From the NCBI GenBank assembly GCA_977006965.1, contig CDRMUB010000003.1, forward strand, positions 1-64,000: a stretch of DNA of 64,000 bases, written 5' to 3'. Every line of letters begins with the position of its first letter. Positions within the stretch are counted from its first letter, which is position 1. Source of the stretch: Phymatolithon calcareum (lineage: Eukaryota; Rhodophyta; Florideophyceae; Hapalidiales). The position numbers and the translations under genes are program-made. The notes beneath the pieces are model-generated. The model was not told the origin of the DNA and made no database searches. It saw only the letters and a list, made by a program, of their open reading frames with translations. Of this stretch, positions 46,420 through 59,100 are shown piece by piece.

Positions 46420-49400
46420 TGTAGTCACCTCGCTGGCGAAGAAGACGCGGGACACCGACATGACGGAGATGAGTTCAAAAGACGTTCTTGATGTTGGGGA
46501 AGGTGTTGGGAGAGTATGTGGACTGGTCTGAGTCGATTTGAGAGCGTTTGAAATTTTGGTCAAGGTAGTCACCTCGCTGGCGGGAGAGTATGTGGACTGG
46601 TCTGAGTCGATTTGAGAGCGTTTGAAATTTTGGTCAAGGTAGTCACCTCGCTGGCGAAGAAGACGCGGGACACCGACATGACGGAGATGAGTCCAAAAGA
46701 CGTTTTTGATGTTGGGGAAGGTGTTGGGAGAGTATGAGGACTGGTCTGAGTCGATTTGAGAGCGTTTGAAATTTTGGTCAAGGTAGTCACCTCGCTGGCG
46801 AAGAAGACGCGGGACACCGACATGACGGGGATGACGTTGTAACATGTTTTAGAGGTTGGGGAAGGTGTTGGGAGAGTATGTGGACTGGTCTGAGTCGATT
46901 TGAGAGCGTTTGAAATTTTGGTCAAGGTAGTCACCTCGCTGGCGAAGAAGACGCGGGACACCGACATGACGGAGATGAGTCCAAAAGACGTTCTTGATGT
47001 TGGGGAAGGTGTTGGGAGAGTATGTGGACTGGTCTGAGTCGATTTGAGAGCGTTTGAAATTTTGGTCAAGGTAGTCACCTCGCTGGCGAAGAAGACGCGG
47101 GACACCGACATGACGGGGATGACGTTGTAACATGTTTTAGAGGTTGGGGAAGGTGTTGGGAGAGTATGTGGACTGGTCTGAGTCGATTTGAGAGCGTTTG
47201 AAATTTTGGTCAAGGTAGTCACCTCGCTGGCGAAGAAGACGCGGGACACCGACATGACGGAGATGAGTTCAAAAGACGTTCTTGATGTTGGGGAAGGTGT
47301 CGGGAGAGTATGTGGACTGGTCTGAGTCGATTTGAGAGCGTTTGAAATTTTGGTCAAGGTAGTCACCTCGCTGGCGGGAGAGTATGTGGACTGGTCTGAG
47401 TCGATTTGAGAGCGTTTGAAATTTTGGTCAAGGTAGTCACCTCGCTGGCGAAGAAGACGCGGGACACCGACATGACGGAGATGAGTCCAAAAGACGTTTT
47501 TGATGTTGGGGAAGGTGTTGGGAGAGTATGTGGACTGGTCTGAGTCGATTTGAGAGCGTTTGAAATTTTGGTCAAGGTAGTCACCTCGCTGGCGAAGAAG
47601 ACGCGGGACACCGACATGACGGGGATGACGTTGTAACATGTTTTAGAGGTTGGGGAAGGTGTTGGGAGAGTATGTGGACTGGTCTGAGTCGATTTGAGAG
47701 CGTTTGAAATTTTGGTCAAGGTAGTCACCTCGCTGGCGAAGAAGACGCGGGACACCGACATGACGGAGATGAGTCCAAAAGACGTTCTTGATGTTGGGGA
47801 AGGTGTTGGGAGAGTATGTGGACTGGTCTGAGTCGATTTGAGAGCGTTTGAAATTTTGGTCAAGGTAGTCACCTCGCTGGCGAAGAAGACGCGGGACACC
47901 GACATGACGGGGATGACGTTGTAACATGTTTTAGAGGTTGGGGAAGGTGTTGGGAGAGTATGTGGACTGGTCTGAGTCGATTTGAGAGCGTTTGAAATTT
48001 TGGTCAAGGTAGTCACCTCGCTGGCGAAGAAGACGCGGGACACCGACATGACGGAGATGAGTTCAAAAGACGTTCTTGATGTTGGGGAAGGTGTTGGGAG
48101 AGTATGTGGACTGGTCTGAGTCGATTTGAGAGCGTTTGAAATTTTGGTCAAGGTAGTCACCTCGCTGGCGGGAGAGTATGTGGACTGGTCTGAGTCGATT
48201 TGAGAGCGTTTGAAATTTTGGTCAAGGTAGTCACCTCGCTGGCGAAGAAGACGCGGGACACCGACATGACGGAGATGAGTCCAAAAGACGTTTTTGATGT
48301 TGGGGAAGGTGTTGGGAGAGTATGTGGACTGGTCTGAGTCGATTTGAGAGCGGTTGAAATTTTGGTCAAGGTAGTCACCTCGCTGGCGGGAGAGTATGTG
48401 GACTGGTCTGAGTCGATTTGAGAGCGTTTGAAATTTTGGTCAAGGTAGTCACCTCGCTGGCGAAGAAGACGCGGGACACCGACATGACGGAGATGAGTCC
48501 AAAAGACGTTCTTGATGTTGGGGAAGGTGTTGGGAGAGTATGTGGACTGGTCTGAGTCGATTTGAGAGCGTTTGAAATTTTGGTCAAGGTAGTCACCTCG
48601 CTGGCGAAGAAGACGCGGGACACCGACATGACGGGGATGACGTTGTAACATGTTTTAGAGGTTGGGGAAGGTGTTGGGAGAGTATGTGGACTGGTCTGAG
48701 TCGATTTGAGAGCGTTTGAAATTTTGGTCAAGGTAGTCACCTCGCTGGCGAAGAAGACGCGGGACACCGACATGACGGAGATGAGTTCAAAAGACGTTCT
48801 TGATGTTGGGGAAGGTGTCGGGAGAGTATGTGGACTGGTCTGAGTCGATTTGAGAGCGTTTGAAATTTTGGTCAAGGTAGTCACCTCGCTGGCGGGAGAG
48901 TATGTGGACTGGTCTGAGTCGATTTGAGAGCGTTTGAAATTTTGGTCAAGGTAGTCACCTCGCTGGCGAAGAAGACGCGGGACACCGACATGACGGAGAT
49001 GAGTTCAAAAGACGTTCTTGATGTTGGGGAAGGTGTCGGGAGAGTATGTGGACTGGTCTGAGTCGATTTGAGAGCGTTTGAAATTTTGGTCAAGGTAGTC
49101 ACCTCGCTGGCGGGAGAGTATGTGGACTGGTCTGAGTCGATTTGAGAGCGTTTGAAATTTTGGTCAAGGTAGTCACCTCGCTGGCGAAGAAGACGCGGGA
49201 CACCGACATGACGGAGATGAGTCCAAAAGACGTTTTTGATGTTGGGGAAGGTGTTGGGAGAGTATGTGGACTGGTCTGAGTCGATTTGAGAGCGTTTGAA
49301 ATTTTGGTCAAGGTAGTCACCTCGCTGGCGAAGAAGACGCGGGACACCGACATGACGGGGATGACGTTGTAACATGTTTTAGAGGTTGGGGAAGGTGTTG

Positions 49401-51712
49401 GGAGAGTATGTGGACTGGTCTGAGTCGATTTGAGAGCGTTTGAAATTTTGGTCAAGGTAGTCACCTCGCTGGCGAAGAAGACGCGGGACACCGACATGAC
49501 GGAGATGAGTCCAAAAGACGTTCTTGATGTTGGGGAAGGTGTTGGGAGAGTATGTGGACTGGTCTGAGTCGATTTGAGAGCGTTTGAAATTTTGGTCAAG
49601 GTAGTCACCTCGCTGGCGAAGAAGACGCGGGACACCGACATGACGGGGATGACGTTGTAACATGTTTTAGAGGTTGGGGAAGGTGTTGGGAGAGTATGTG
49701 GACTGGTCTGAGTCGATTTGAGAGCGTTTGAAATTTTGGTCAAGGTAGTCACCTCGCTGGCGAAGAAGACGCGGGACACCGACATGACGGAGATGAGTTC
49801 AAAAGACGTTCTTGATGTTGGGGAAGGTGTCGGGAGAGTATGTGGACTGGTCTGAGTCGATTTGAGAGCGTTTGAAATTTTGGTCAAGGTAGTCACCTCG
49901 CTGGCGGGAGAGTATGTGGACTGGTCTGAGTCGATTTGAGAGCGTTTGAAATTTTGGTCAAGGTAGTCACCTCGCTGGCGAAGAAGACGCGGGACACCGA
50001 CATGACGGAGATGAGTCCAAAAGACGTTTTTGATGTTGGGGAAGGTGTTGGGAGAGTATGTGGACTGGTCTGAGTCGATTTGAGAGCGTTTGAAATTTTG
50101 GTCAAGGTAGTCACCTCGCTGGCGAAGAAGACGCGGGACACCGACATGACGGGGATGACGTTGTAACATGTTTTAGAGGTTGGGGAAGGTGTTGGGAGAG
50201 TATGTGGACTGGTCTGAGTCGATTTGAGAGCGTTTGAAATTTTGGTCAAGGTAGTCACCTCGCTGGCGAAGAAGACGCGGGACACCGACATGACGGAGAT
50301 GAGTCCAAAAGACGTTCTTGATGTTGGGGAAGGTGTTGGGAGAGTATGTGGACTGGTCTGAGTCGATTTGAGAGCGTTTGAAATTTTGGTCAAGGTAGTC
50401 ACCTCGCTGGCGAAGAAGACGCGGGACACCGACATGACGGGGATGACGTTGTAACATGTTTTAGAGGTTGGGGAAGGTGTTGGGAGAGTATGTGGACTGG
50501 TCTGAGTCGATTTGAGAGCGTTTGAAATTTTCGTCAAGGTAGTCACCTCGCTGGCGAAGAAGACGCGGGACACCGACATGACGGAGATGAGTTCAAAAGA
50601 CGTTCTTGATGTTGGGGAAGGTGTTGGGAGAGTATGTGGACTGGTCTGAGTCGATTTGAGAGCGTTTGAAATTTTGGTCAAGGTAGTCACCTCGCTGGCG
50701 GGAGAGTATGTGGACTGGTCTGAGTCGATTTGAGAGCGTTTGAAATTTTGGTCAAGGTAGTCACCTCGCTGGCGAAGAAGACGCGGGACACCGACATGAC
50801 GGAGATGAGTCCAAAAGACGTTTTTGATGTTGGGGAAGGTGTTGGGAGAGTATGTGGACTGGTCTGAGTCGATTTGAGAGCGTTTGAAATTTTGGTCAAG
50901 GTAGTCACCTCGCTGGCGAAGAAGACGCGGGACACCGACATGACGGGGATGACGTTGTAACATGTTTTAGAGGTTGGGGAAGGTGTTGGGAGAGTATGTG
51001 GACTGGTCTGAGTCGATTTGAGAGCGTTTGAAATTTTGGTCAAGGTAGTCACCTCGCTGGCGAAGAAGACGCGGGACACCGACATGACGGAGATGAGTCC
51101 AAAAGACGTTCTTGATGTTGGGGAAGGTGTTGGGAGAGTATGTGGACTGGTCTGAGTCGATTTGAGAGCGTTTGAAATTTTGGTCAAGGTAGTCACCTCG
51201 CTGGCGAAGAAGACGCGGGACACCGACATGACGGGGATGACGTTGTAACATGTTTTAGAGGTTGGGGAAGGTGTTGGGAGAGTATGTGGACTGGTCTGAG
51301 TCGATTTGAGAGCGTTTGAAATTTTGGTCAAGGTAGTCACCTCGCTGGCGAAGAAGACGCGGGACACCGACATGACGGAGATGAGTTCAAAAGACGTTCT
51401 TGATGTTGGGGAAGGTGTTGGGAGAGTATGTGGACTGGTCTGAGTCGATTTGAGAGCGTTTGAAATTTTGGTCAAGGTAGTCACCTCGCTGGCGGGAGAG
51501 TATGTGGACTGGTCTGAGTCGATTTGAGAGCGTTTGAAATTTTGGTCAAGGTAGTCACCTCGCTGGCGAAGAAGACGCGGGACACCGACATGACGGAGAT
51601 GAGTCCAAAAGACGTTTTTGATGTTGGGGAAGGTGTTGGGAGAGTATGTGGACTGGTCTGAGTCGATTTGAGAGCGGTTGAAATTTTGGTCAAGGTAGTC
51701 ACCTCGCTGGCG
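46420..51712. repeat. Segmental duplication within the array, left copy
   Basis: This block shares rare single-base markers with 56166-61602: GTCAATG at 46420 and 56166, a TGAGGA change at 46737 and 56483, and TTCGTCAAG at 50532 and 60422. The 74-bp junctions also match in order. The offset is 9,746 bp up to the junction at 48894 and 9,890 bp from 49112 on, a difference of exactly one monomer. Confidence 0.85.
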
Positions 51713-53081
51713 GGAGAGTATGTGGACTGGTCTGAGTCGATTTGAGAGCGTTTGAAATTTTGGTCAAGGTAGTCACCTCGCTGGCGAAGAAGACGCGGGA
51801 CACCGACATGACGGAGATGAGTCCAAAAGACGTTCTTGATGTTGGGGAAGGTGTTGGGAGAGTATGTGGACTGGTCTGAGTCGATTTGAGAGCGTTTGAA
51901 ATTTTGGTCAAGGTAGTCACCTCGCTGGCGAAGAAGACGCGGGACACCGACATGACGGGGATGACGTTGTAACATGTTTTAGAGGTTGGGGAAGGTGTTG
52001 GGAGAGTATGTGGACTGGTCTGAGTCGATTTGAGAGCGTTTGAAATTTTGGTCAAGGTAGTCACCTCGCTGGCGAAGAAGACGCGGGACACCGACATGAC
52101 GGAGATGAGTTCAAAAGACGTTCTTGATGTTGGGGAAGGTGTTGGGAGAGTATGTGGACTGGTCTGAGTCGATTTGAGAGCGTTTGAAATTTTGGTCAAG
52201 GTAGTCACCTCGCTGGCGAAGAAGACGCGGGACACCGACATGACGGGGATGACGTTGTAACATGTTTTAGAGGTTGGGGAAGGTGTTGGGAGAGTATGTG
52301 GACTGGTCTGAGTCGATTTGAGAGCGTTTGAAATTTTGGTCAAGGTAGTCACCTCGCTGGCGAAGAAGACGCGGGACACCGACATGACGGAGATGAGTCC
52401 AAAAGACGTTCTTGATGTTGGGGAAGGTGTTGGGAGAGTATGTGGACTGGTCTGAGTCGATTTGAGAGCGTTTGAAATTTTGGTCAAGGTAGTCACCTCG
52501 CTGGCGAAGAAGACGCGGGACACCGACATGACGGGGATGACGTTGTAACATGTTTTAGAGGTTGGGGAAGGTGTTGGGAGAGTATGTGGACTGGTCTGAG
52601 TCGATTTGAGAGCGTTTGAAATTTTGGTCAAGGTAGTCACCTCGCTGGCGAAGAAGACGCGGGACACCGACATGACGGAGATGAGTCCAAAAGACGTTCT
52701 TGATGTTGGGGAAGGTGTTGGGAGAGTATGTGGACTGGTCTGAGTCGATTTGAGAGCGTTTGAAATTTTGGTCAAGGTAGTCACCTCGCTGGCGAAGAAG
52801 ACGCGGGACACCGACATGACGGGGATGACGTTGTAACATGTTTTAGAGGTTGGGGAAGGTGTTGGGAGAGTATGTGGACTGGTCTGAGTCGATTTGAGAG
52901 CGTTTGAAATTTTGGTCAAGGTAGTCACCTCGCTGGCGAAGAAGACGCGGGACACCGACATGACGGAGATGAGTTCAAAAGACGTTCTTGATGTTGGGGA
53001 AGGTGTTGGGAGAGTATGTGGACTGGTCTGAGTCGATTTGAGAGCGTTTGAAATTTTGGTCAAGGTAGTCACCTCGCTGGC

Positions 53082-54884
53082 GGGAGAGTATGTGGACTGG
53101 TCTGAGTCGATTTGAGAGCGTTTGAAATTTTGGTCAAGGTAGTCACTTCGCTGGCGAAGAAGACGCGGGACACCGACATGACGGAGATGAGTCCAAAAGA
53201 CGTTTTTGATGTTGGGGAAGGTGTTGGGAGAGTATGTGGACTGGTCTGAGTCGATTTGAGAGCGTTTGAAATTTTGGTCAAGGTAGTCACCTCGCTGGCG
53301 AAGAAGACGCGGGACACCGACATGACGGGGATGACGTTGTAACATGTTTTAGAGGTTGGGGAAGGTGTTGGGAGAGTATGTGGACTGGTCTGAGTCGATT
53401 TGAGAGCGTTTGAAATTTTGGTCAAGGTAGTCACCTCGCTGGCGAAGAAGACGCGGGACACCGACATGACGGAGATGAGTCCAAAAGACGTTCTTGATGT
53501 TGGGGAAGGTGTTGGGAGAGTATGTGGACTGGTCTGAGTCGATTTGAGAGCGTTTGAAATTTTGGTCAAGGTAGTCACCTCGCTGGCGAAGAAGACGCGG
53601 GACACCGACATGACGGAGATGAGTCCAAAAGACGTTCTTGATGTTGGGGAAGGTGTTGGGAGAGTATGTGGACTGGTCTGAGTCGATTTGAGAGCGTTTG
53701 AAATTTTGGTCAAGGTAGTCACCTCGCTGGCGAAGAAGACGCGGGACACCGACATGACGGGGATGACGTTGTAACATGTTTTAGAGGTTGGGGAAGGTGT
53801 TGGGAGAGTATGTGGACTGGTCTGAGTCGATTTGAGAGCGTTTGAAATTTTGGTCAAGGTAGTCACCTCGCTGGCGAAGAAGACGCGGGACACCGACATG
53901 ACGGGGATGACGTTGTAACATGTTTTAGAGGTTGGGGAAGGTGTTGGGAGAGTATGTGGACTGGTCTGAGTCGATTTGAGAGCGTTTGAAATTTTGGTCA
54001 AGGTAGTCACCTCGCTGGCGAAGAAGACGCGGGACACCGACATGACGGAGATGAGTCCAAAAGACGTTCTTGATGTTGGGGAAGGTGTTGGGAGAGTATG
54101 TGGACTGGTCTGAGTCGATTTGAGAGCGTTTGAAATTTTGGTCAAGGTAGTCACCTCGCTGGCGAAGAAGACGCGGGACACCGACATGACGGAGATGAGT
54201 CCAAAAGACGTTCTTGATGTTGGGGAAGGTGTTGGGAGAGTATGTGGACTGGTCTGAGTCGATTTGAGAGCGTTTGAAATTTTGGTCAAGGTAGTCACCT
54301 CGCTGGCGAAGAAGACGCGGGACACCGACATGACGGGGATGACGTTGTAACATGTTTTAGAGGTTGGGGAAGGTGTTGGGAGAGTATGTGGACTGGTCTG
54401 AGTCGATTTGAGAGCGTTTGAAATTTTGGTCAAGGTAGTCACCTCGCTGGCGAAGAAGACGCGGGACACCGACATGACGGGGATGACGTTGTAACATGTT
54501 TTAGAGGTTGGGGAAGGTGTTGGGAGAGTATGTGGACTGGTCTGAGTCGATTTGAGAGCGTTTGAAATTTTGGTCAAGGTAGTCACCTCGCTGGCGAAGA
54601 AGACGCGGGACACCGACATGACGGAGATGAGTCCAAAAGACGTTCTTGATGTTGGGGAAGGTGTTGGGAGAGTATGTGGACTGGTCTGAGTCGATTTGAG
54701 AGCGTTTGAAATTTTGGTCAAGGTAGTCACCTCGCTGGCGAAGAAGACGCGGGACACCGACATGACGGGGATGACGTTGTAACATGTTTTAGAGGTTGGG
54801 GAAGGTGTTGGGAGAGTATGTGGACTGGTCTGAGTCGATTTGAGAGCGTTTGAAATTTTGGTCAAGGTAGTCACCTCGCTGGCG
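53082..54884. repeat. Local 576-bp tetramer sub-repeat (B'-B'-C-C)
   Basis: After an initial B and C, monomers run B'-B'-C-C-B'-B'-C-C-B'-C, a 576-bp tetramer period that repeats about two and a half times. Shorter versions occur at 42616-43986 and 45068-46582. Adjacent identical types are otherwise uncommon in this half, so this is a separate expansion event. Confidence 0.75.
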
Positions 54885-56165
54885 GGAGAGTATGTGGACT
54901 GGTCTGAGTCGATTTGAGAGCGTTTGAAATTTTGGTCAAGGTAGTCACCTCGCTGGCGAAGAAGACGCGGGACACCGACATGACGGAGATGAGTCCAAAA
55001 GACGTTTTTGATGTTGGGGAAGGTGTTGGGAGAGTATGTGGACTGGTCTGAGTCGATTTGAGAGCGTTTGAAATTTTGGTCAAGGTAGTCACCTCGCTGG
55101 CGAAGAAGACGCGGGACACCGACATGACGGGGATGACGTTGTAACATGTTTTAGAGGTTGGGGAAGGTGTTGGGAGAGTATGTGGACTGGTCTGAGTCGA
55201 TTTGAGAGCGTTTGAAATTTTGGTCAAGGTAGTCACCTCGCTGGCGAAGAAGACGCGGGACACCGACATGACGGAGATGAGTCCAAAAGACGTTCTTGAT
55301 GTTGGGGAAGGTGTTGGGAGAGTATGTGGACTGGTCTGAGTCGATTTGAGAGCGTTTGAAATTTTGGTCAAGGTAGTCACCTCGCTGGCGAAGAAGACGC
55401 GGGACACCGACATGACGGGGATGACGTTGTAACATGTTTTAGAGGTTGGGGAAGGTGTTGGGAGAGTATGTGGACTGGTCTGAGTCGATTTGAGAGCGTT
55501 TGAAATTTTGGTCAAGGTAGTCACCTCGCTGGCGAAGAAGACGCGGGACACCGACATGACGGAGATGAGTCCAAAAGACGTTCTTGATGTTGGGGAAGGT
55601 GTTGGGAGAGTATGTGGACTGGTCTGAGTCGATTTGAGAGCGTTTGAAATTTTGGTCAAGGTAGTCACCTCGCTGGCGAAGAAGACGCGGGACACCGACA
55701 TGACGGGGATGACGTTGTAACATGTTTTAGAGGTTGGGGAAGGTGTTGGGAGAGTATGTGGACTGGTCTGAGTCGATTTGAGAGCGTTTGAAATTTTGGT
55801 CAAGGTAGTCACCTCGCTGGCGAAGAAGACGCGGGACACCGACATGACGGAGATGAGTTCAAAAGACGTTCTTGATGTTGGGGAAGGTGTTGGGAGAGTA
55901 TGTGGACTGGTCTGAGTCGATTTGAGAGCGTTTGAAATTTTGGTCAAGGTAGTCACCTCGCTGGCGGGAGAGTATGTGGACTGGTCTGAGTCGATTTGAG
56001 AGCGTTTGAAATTTTGGTCAAGGTAGTCACCTCGCTGGCGAAGAAGACGCGGGACACCGACATGACGGAGATGAGTCCAAAAGACGTTCTTGATGTTGGG
56101 GAAGGTGTTGGGAGAGTATGTGGACTGGTCTGAGTCGATTTGAGAGCGTTTGAAATTTTGGTCAA

Positions 56166-59100
56166 TGTAGTCACCTCGCTGGCGAAGAAGACGCGGGACA
56201 CCGACATGACGGAGATGAGTTCAAAAGACGTTCTTGATGTTGGGGAAGGTGTTGGGAGAGTATGTGGACTGGTCTGAGTCGATTTGAGAGCGTTTGAAAT
56301 TTTGGTCAAGGTAGTCACCTCGCTGGCGGGAGAGTATGTGGACTGGTCTGAGTCGATTTGAGAGCGTTTGAAATTTTGGTCAAGGTAGTCACCTCGCTGG
56401 CGAAGAAGACGCGGGACACCGACATGACGGAGATGAGTCCAAAAGACGTTTTTGATGTTGGGGAAGGTGTTGGGAGAGTATGAGGACTGGTCTGAGTCGA
56501 TTTGAGAGCGTTTGAAATTTTGGTCAAGGTAGTCACCTCGCTGGCGAAGAAGACGCGGGACACCGACATGACGGGGATGACGTTGTAACATGTTTTAGAG
56601 GTTGGGGAAGGTGTTGGGAGAGTATGTGGACTGGTCTGAGTCGATTTGAGAGCGTTTGAAATTTTGGTCAAGGTAGTCACCTCGCTGGCGAAGAAGACGC
56701 GGGACACCGACATGACGGAGATGAGTCCAAAAGACGTTCTTGATGTTGGGGAAGGTGTTGGGAGAGTATGTGGACTGGTCTGAGTCGATTTGAGAGCGTT
56801 TGAAATTTTGGTCAAGGTAGTCACCTCGCTGGCGAAGAAGACGCGGGACACCGACATGACGGGGATGACGTTGTAACATCTTTTAGAGGTTGGGGAAGGT
56901 GTTGGGAGAGTATGTGGACTGGTCTGAGTCGATTTGAGAGCGTTTGAAATTTTGGTCAAGGTAGTCACCTCGCTGGCGAAGAAGACGCGGGACACCGACA
57001 TGACGGAGATGAGTTCAAAAGACGTTCTTGATGTTGGGGAAGGTGTCGGGAGAGTATGTGGACTGGTCTGAGTCGATTTGAGAGCGTTTGAAATTTTGGT
57101 CAAGGTAGTCACCTCGCTGGCGGGAGAGTATGTGGACTGGTCTGAGTCGATTTGAGAGCGTTTGAAATTTTGGTCAAGGTAGTCACCTCGCTGGCGAAGA
57201 AGACGCGGGACACCGACATGACGGAGATGAGTCCAAAAGACGTTTTTGATGTTGGGGAAGGTGTTGGGAGAGTATGTGGACTGGTCTGAGTCGATTTGAG
57301 AGCGTTTGAAATTTTGGTCAAGGTAGTCACCTCGCTGGCGAAGAAGACGCGGGACACCGACATGACGGGGATGACGTTGTAACATGTTTTAGAGGTTGGG
57401 GAAGGTGTTGGGAGAGTATGTGGACTGGTCTGAGTCGATTTGAGAGCGTTTGAAATTTTGGTCAAGGTAGTCACCTCGCTGGCGAAGAAGACGCGGGACA
57501 CCGACATGACGGAGATGAGTCCAAAAGACGTTCTTGATGTTGGGGAAGGTGTTGGGAGAGTATGTGGACTGGTCTGAGTCGATTTGAGAGCGTTTGAAAT
57601 TTTGGTCAAGGTAGTCACCTCGCTGGCGAAGAAGACGCGGGACACCGACATGACGGGGATGACGTTGTAACATGTTTTAGAGGTTGGGGAAGGTGTTGGG
57701 AGAGTATGTGGACTGGTCTGAGTCGATTTGAGAGCGTTTGAAATTTTGGTCAAGGTAGTCACCTCGCTGGCGAAGAAGACGCGGGACACCGACATGACGG
57801 AGATGAGTTCAAAAGACGTTCTTGATGTTGGGGAAGGTGTTGGGAGAGTATGTGGACTGGTCTGAGTCGATTTGAGAGCGTTTGAAATTTTGGTCAAGGT
57901 AGTCACCTCGCTGGCGGGAGAGTATATGGACTGGTCTGAGTCGATTTGAGAGCGTTTGAAATTTTGGTCAAGGTAGTCACCTCGCTGGCGAAGAAGACGC
58001 GGGACACCGACATGACGGAGATGAGTCCAAAAGACGTTTTTGATGTTGGGGAAGGTGTTGGGAGAGTATGTGGACTGGTCTGAGTCGATTTGAGAGCGGT
58101 TGAAATTTTGGTCAAGGTAGTCACCTCGCTGGCGGGAGAGTATGTGGACTGGTCTGAGTCGATTTGAGAGCGTTTGAAATTTTGGTCAAGGTAGTCACCT
58201 CGCTGGCGAAGAAGACGCGGGACACCGACATGACGGAGATGAGTCCAAAAGACGTTCTTGATGTTGGGGAAGGTGTTGGGAGAGTATGTGGACTGGTCTG
58301 AGTCGATTTGAGAGCGTTTGAAATTTTGGTCAAGGTAGTCACCTCGCTGGCGAAGAAGACGCGGGACACCGACATGACGGGGATGACGTTGTAACATGTT
58401 TTAGAGGTTGGGGAAGGTGTTGGGAGAGTATGTGGACTGGTCTGAGTCGATTTGAGAGCGTTTGAAATTTTGGTCAAGGTAGTCACCTCGCTGGCGAAGA
58501 AGACGCGGGACACCGACATGACGGAGATGAGTTCAAAAGACGTTCTTGATGTTGGGGAAGGTGTCGGGAGAGTATGTGGACTGGTCTGAGTCGATTTGAG
58601 AGCGTTTGAAATTTTGGTCAAGGTAGTCACCTCGCTGGCGGGAGAGTATGTGGACTGGTCTGAGTCGATTTGAGAGCGTTTGAAATTTTGGTCAAGGTAG
58701 TCACCTCGCTGGCGAAGAAGACGCGGGACACCGACATGACGGAGATGAGTCCAAAAGACGTTTTTGATGTTGGGGAAGGTGTTGGGAGAGTATGTGGACT
58801 GGTCTGAGTCGATTTGAGAGCGTTTGAAATTTTGGTCAAGGTAGTCACCTCGCTGGCGAAGAAGACGCGGGACACCGACATGACGGAGATGAGTTCAAAA
58901 GACGTTCTTGATGTTGGGGAAGGTGTCGGGAGAGTATGTGGACTGGTCTGAGTCGATTTGAGAGCGTTTGAAATTTTGGTCAAGGTAGTCACCTCGCTGG
59001 CGGGAGAGTATGTGGACTGGTCTGAGTCGATTTGAGAGCGTTTGAAATTTTGGTCAAGGTAGTCACCTCGCTGGCGAAGAAGACGCGGGACACCGACATG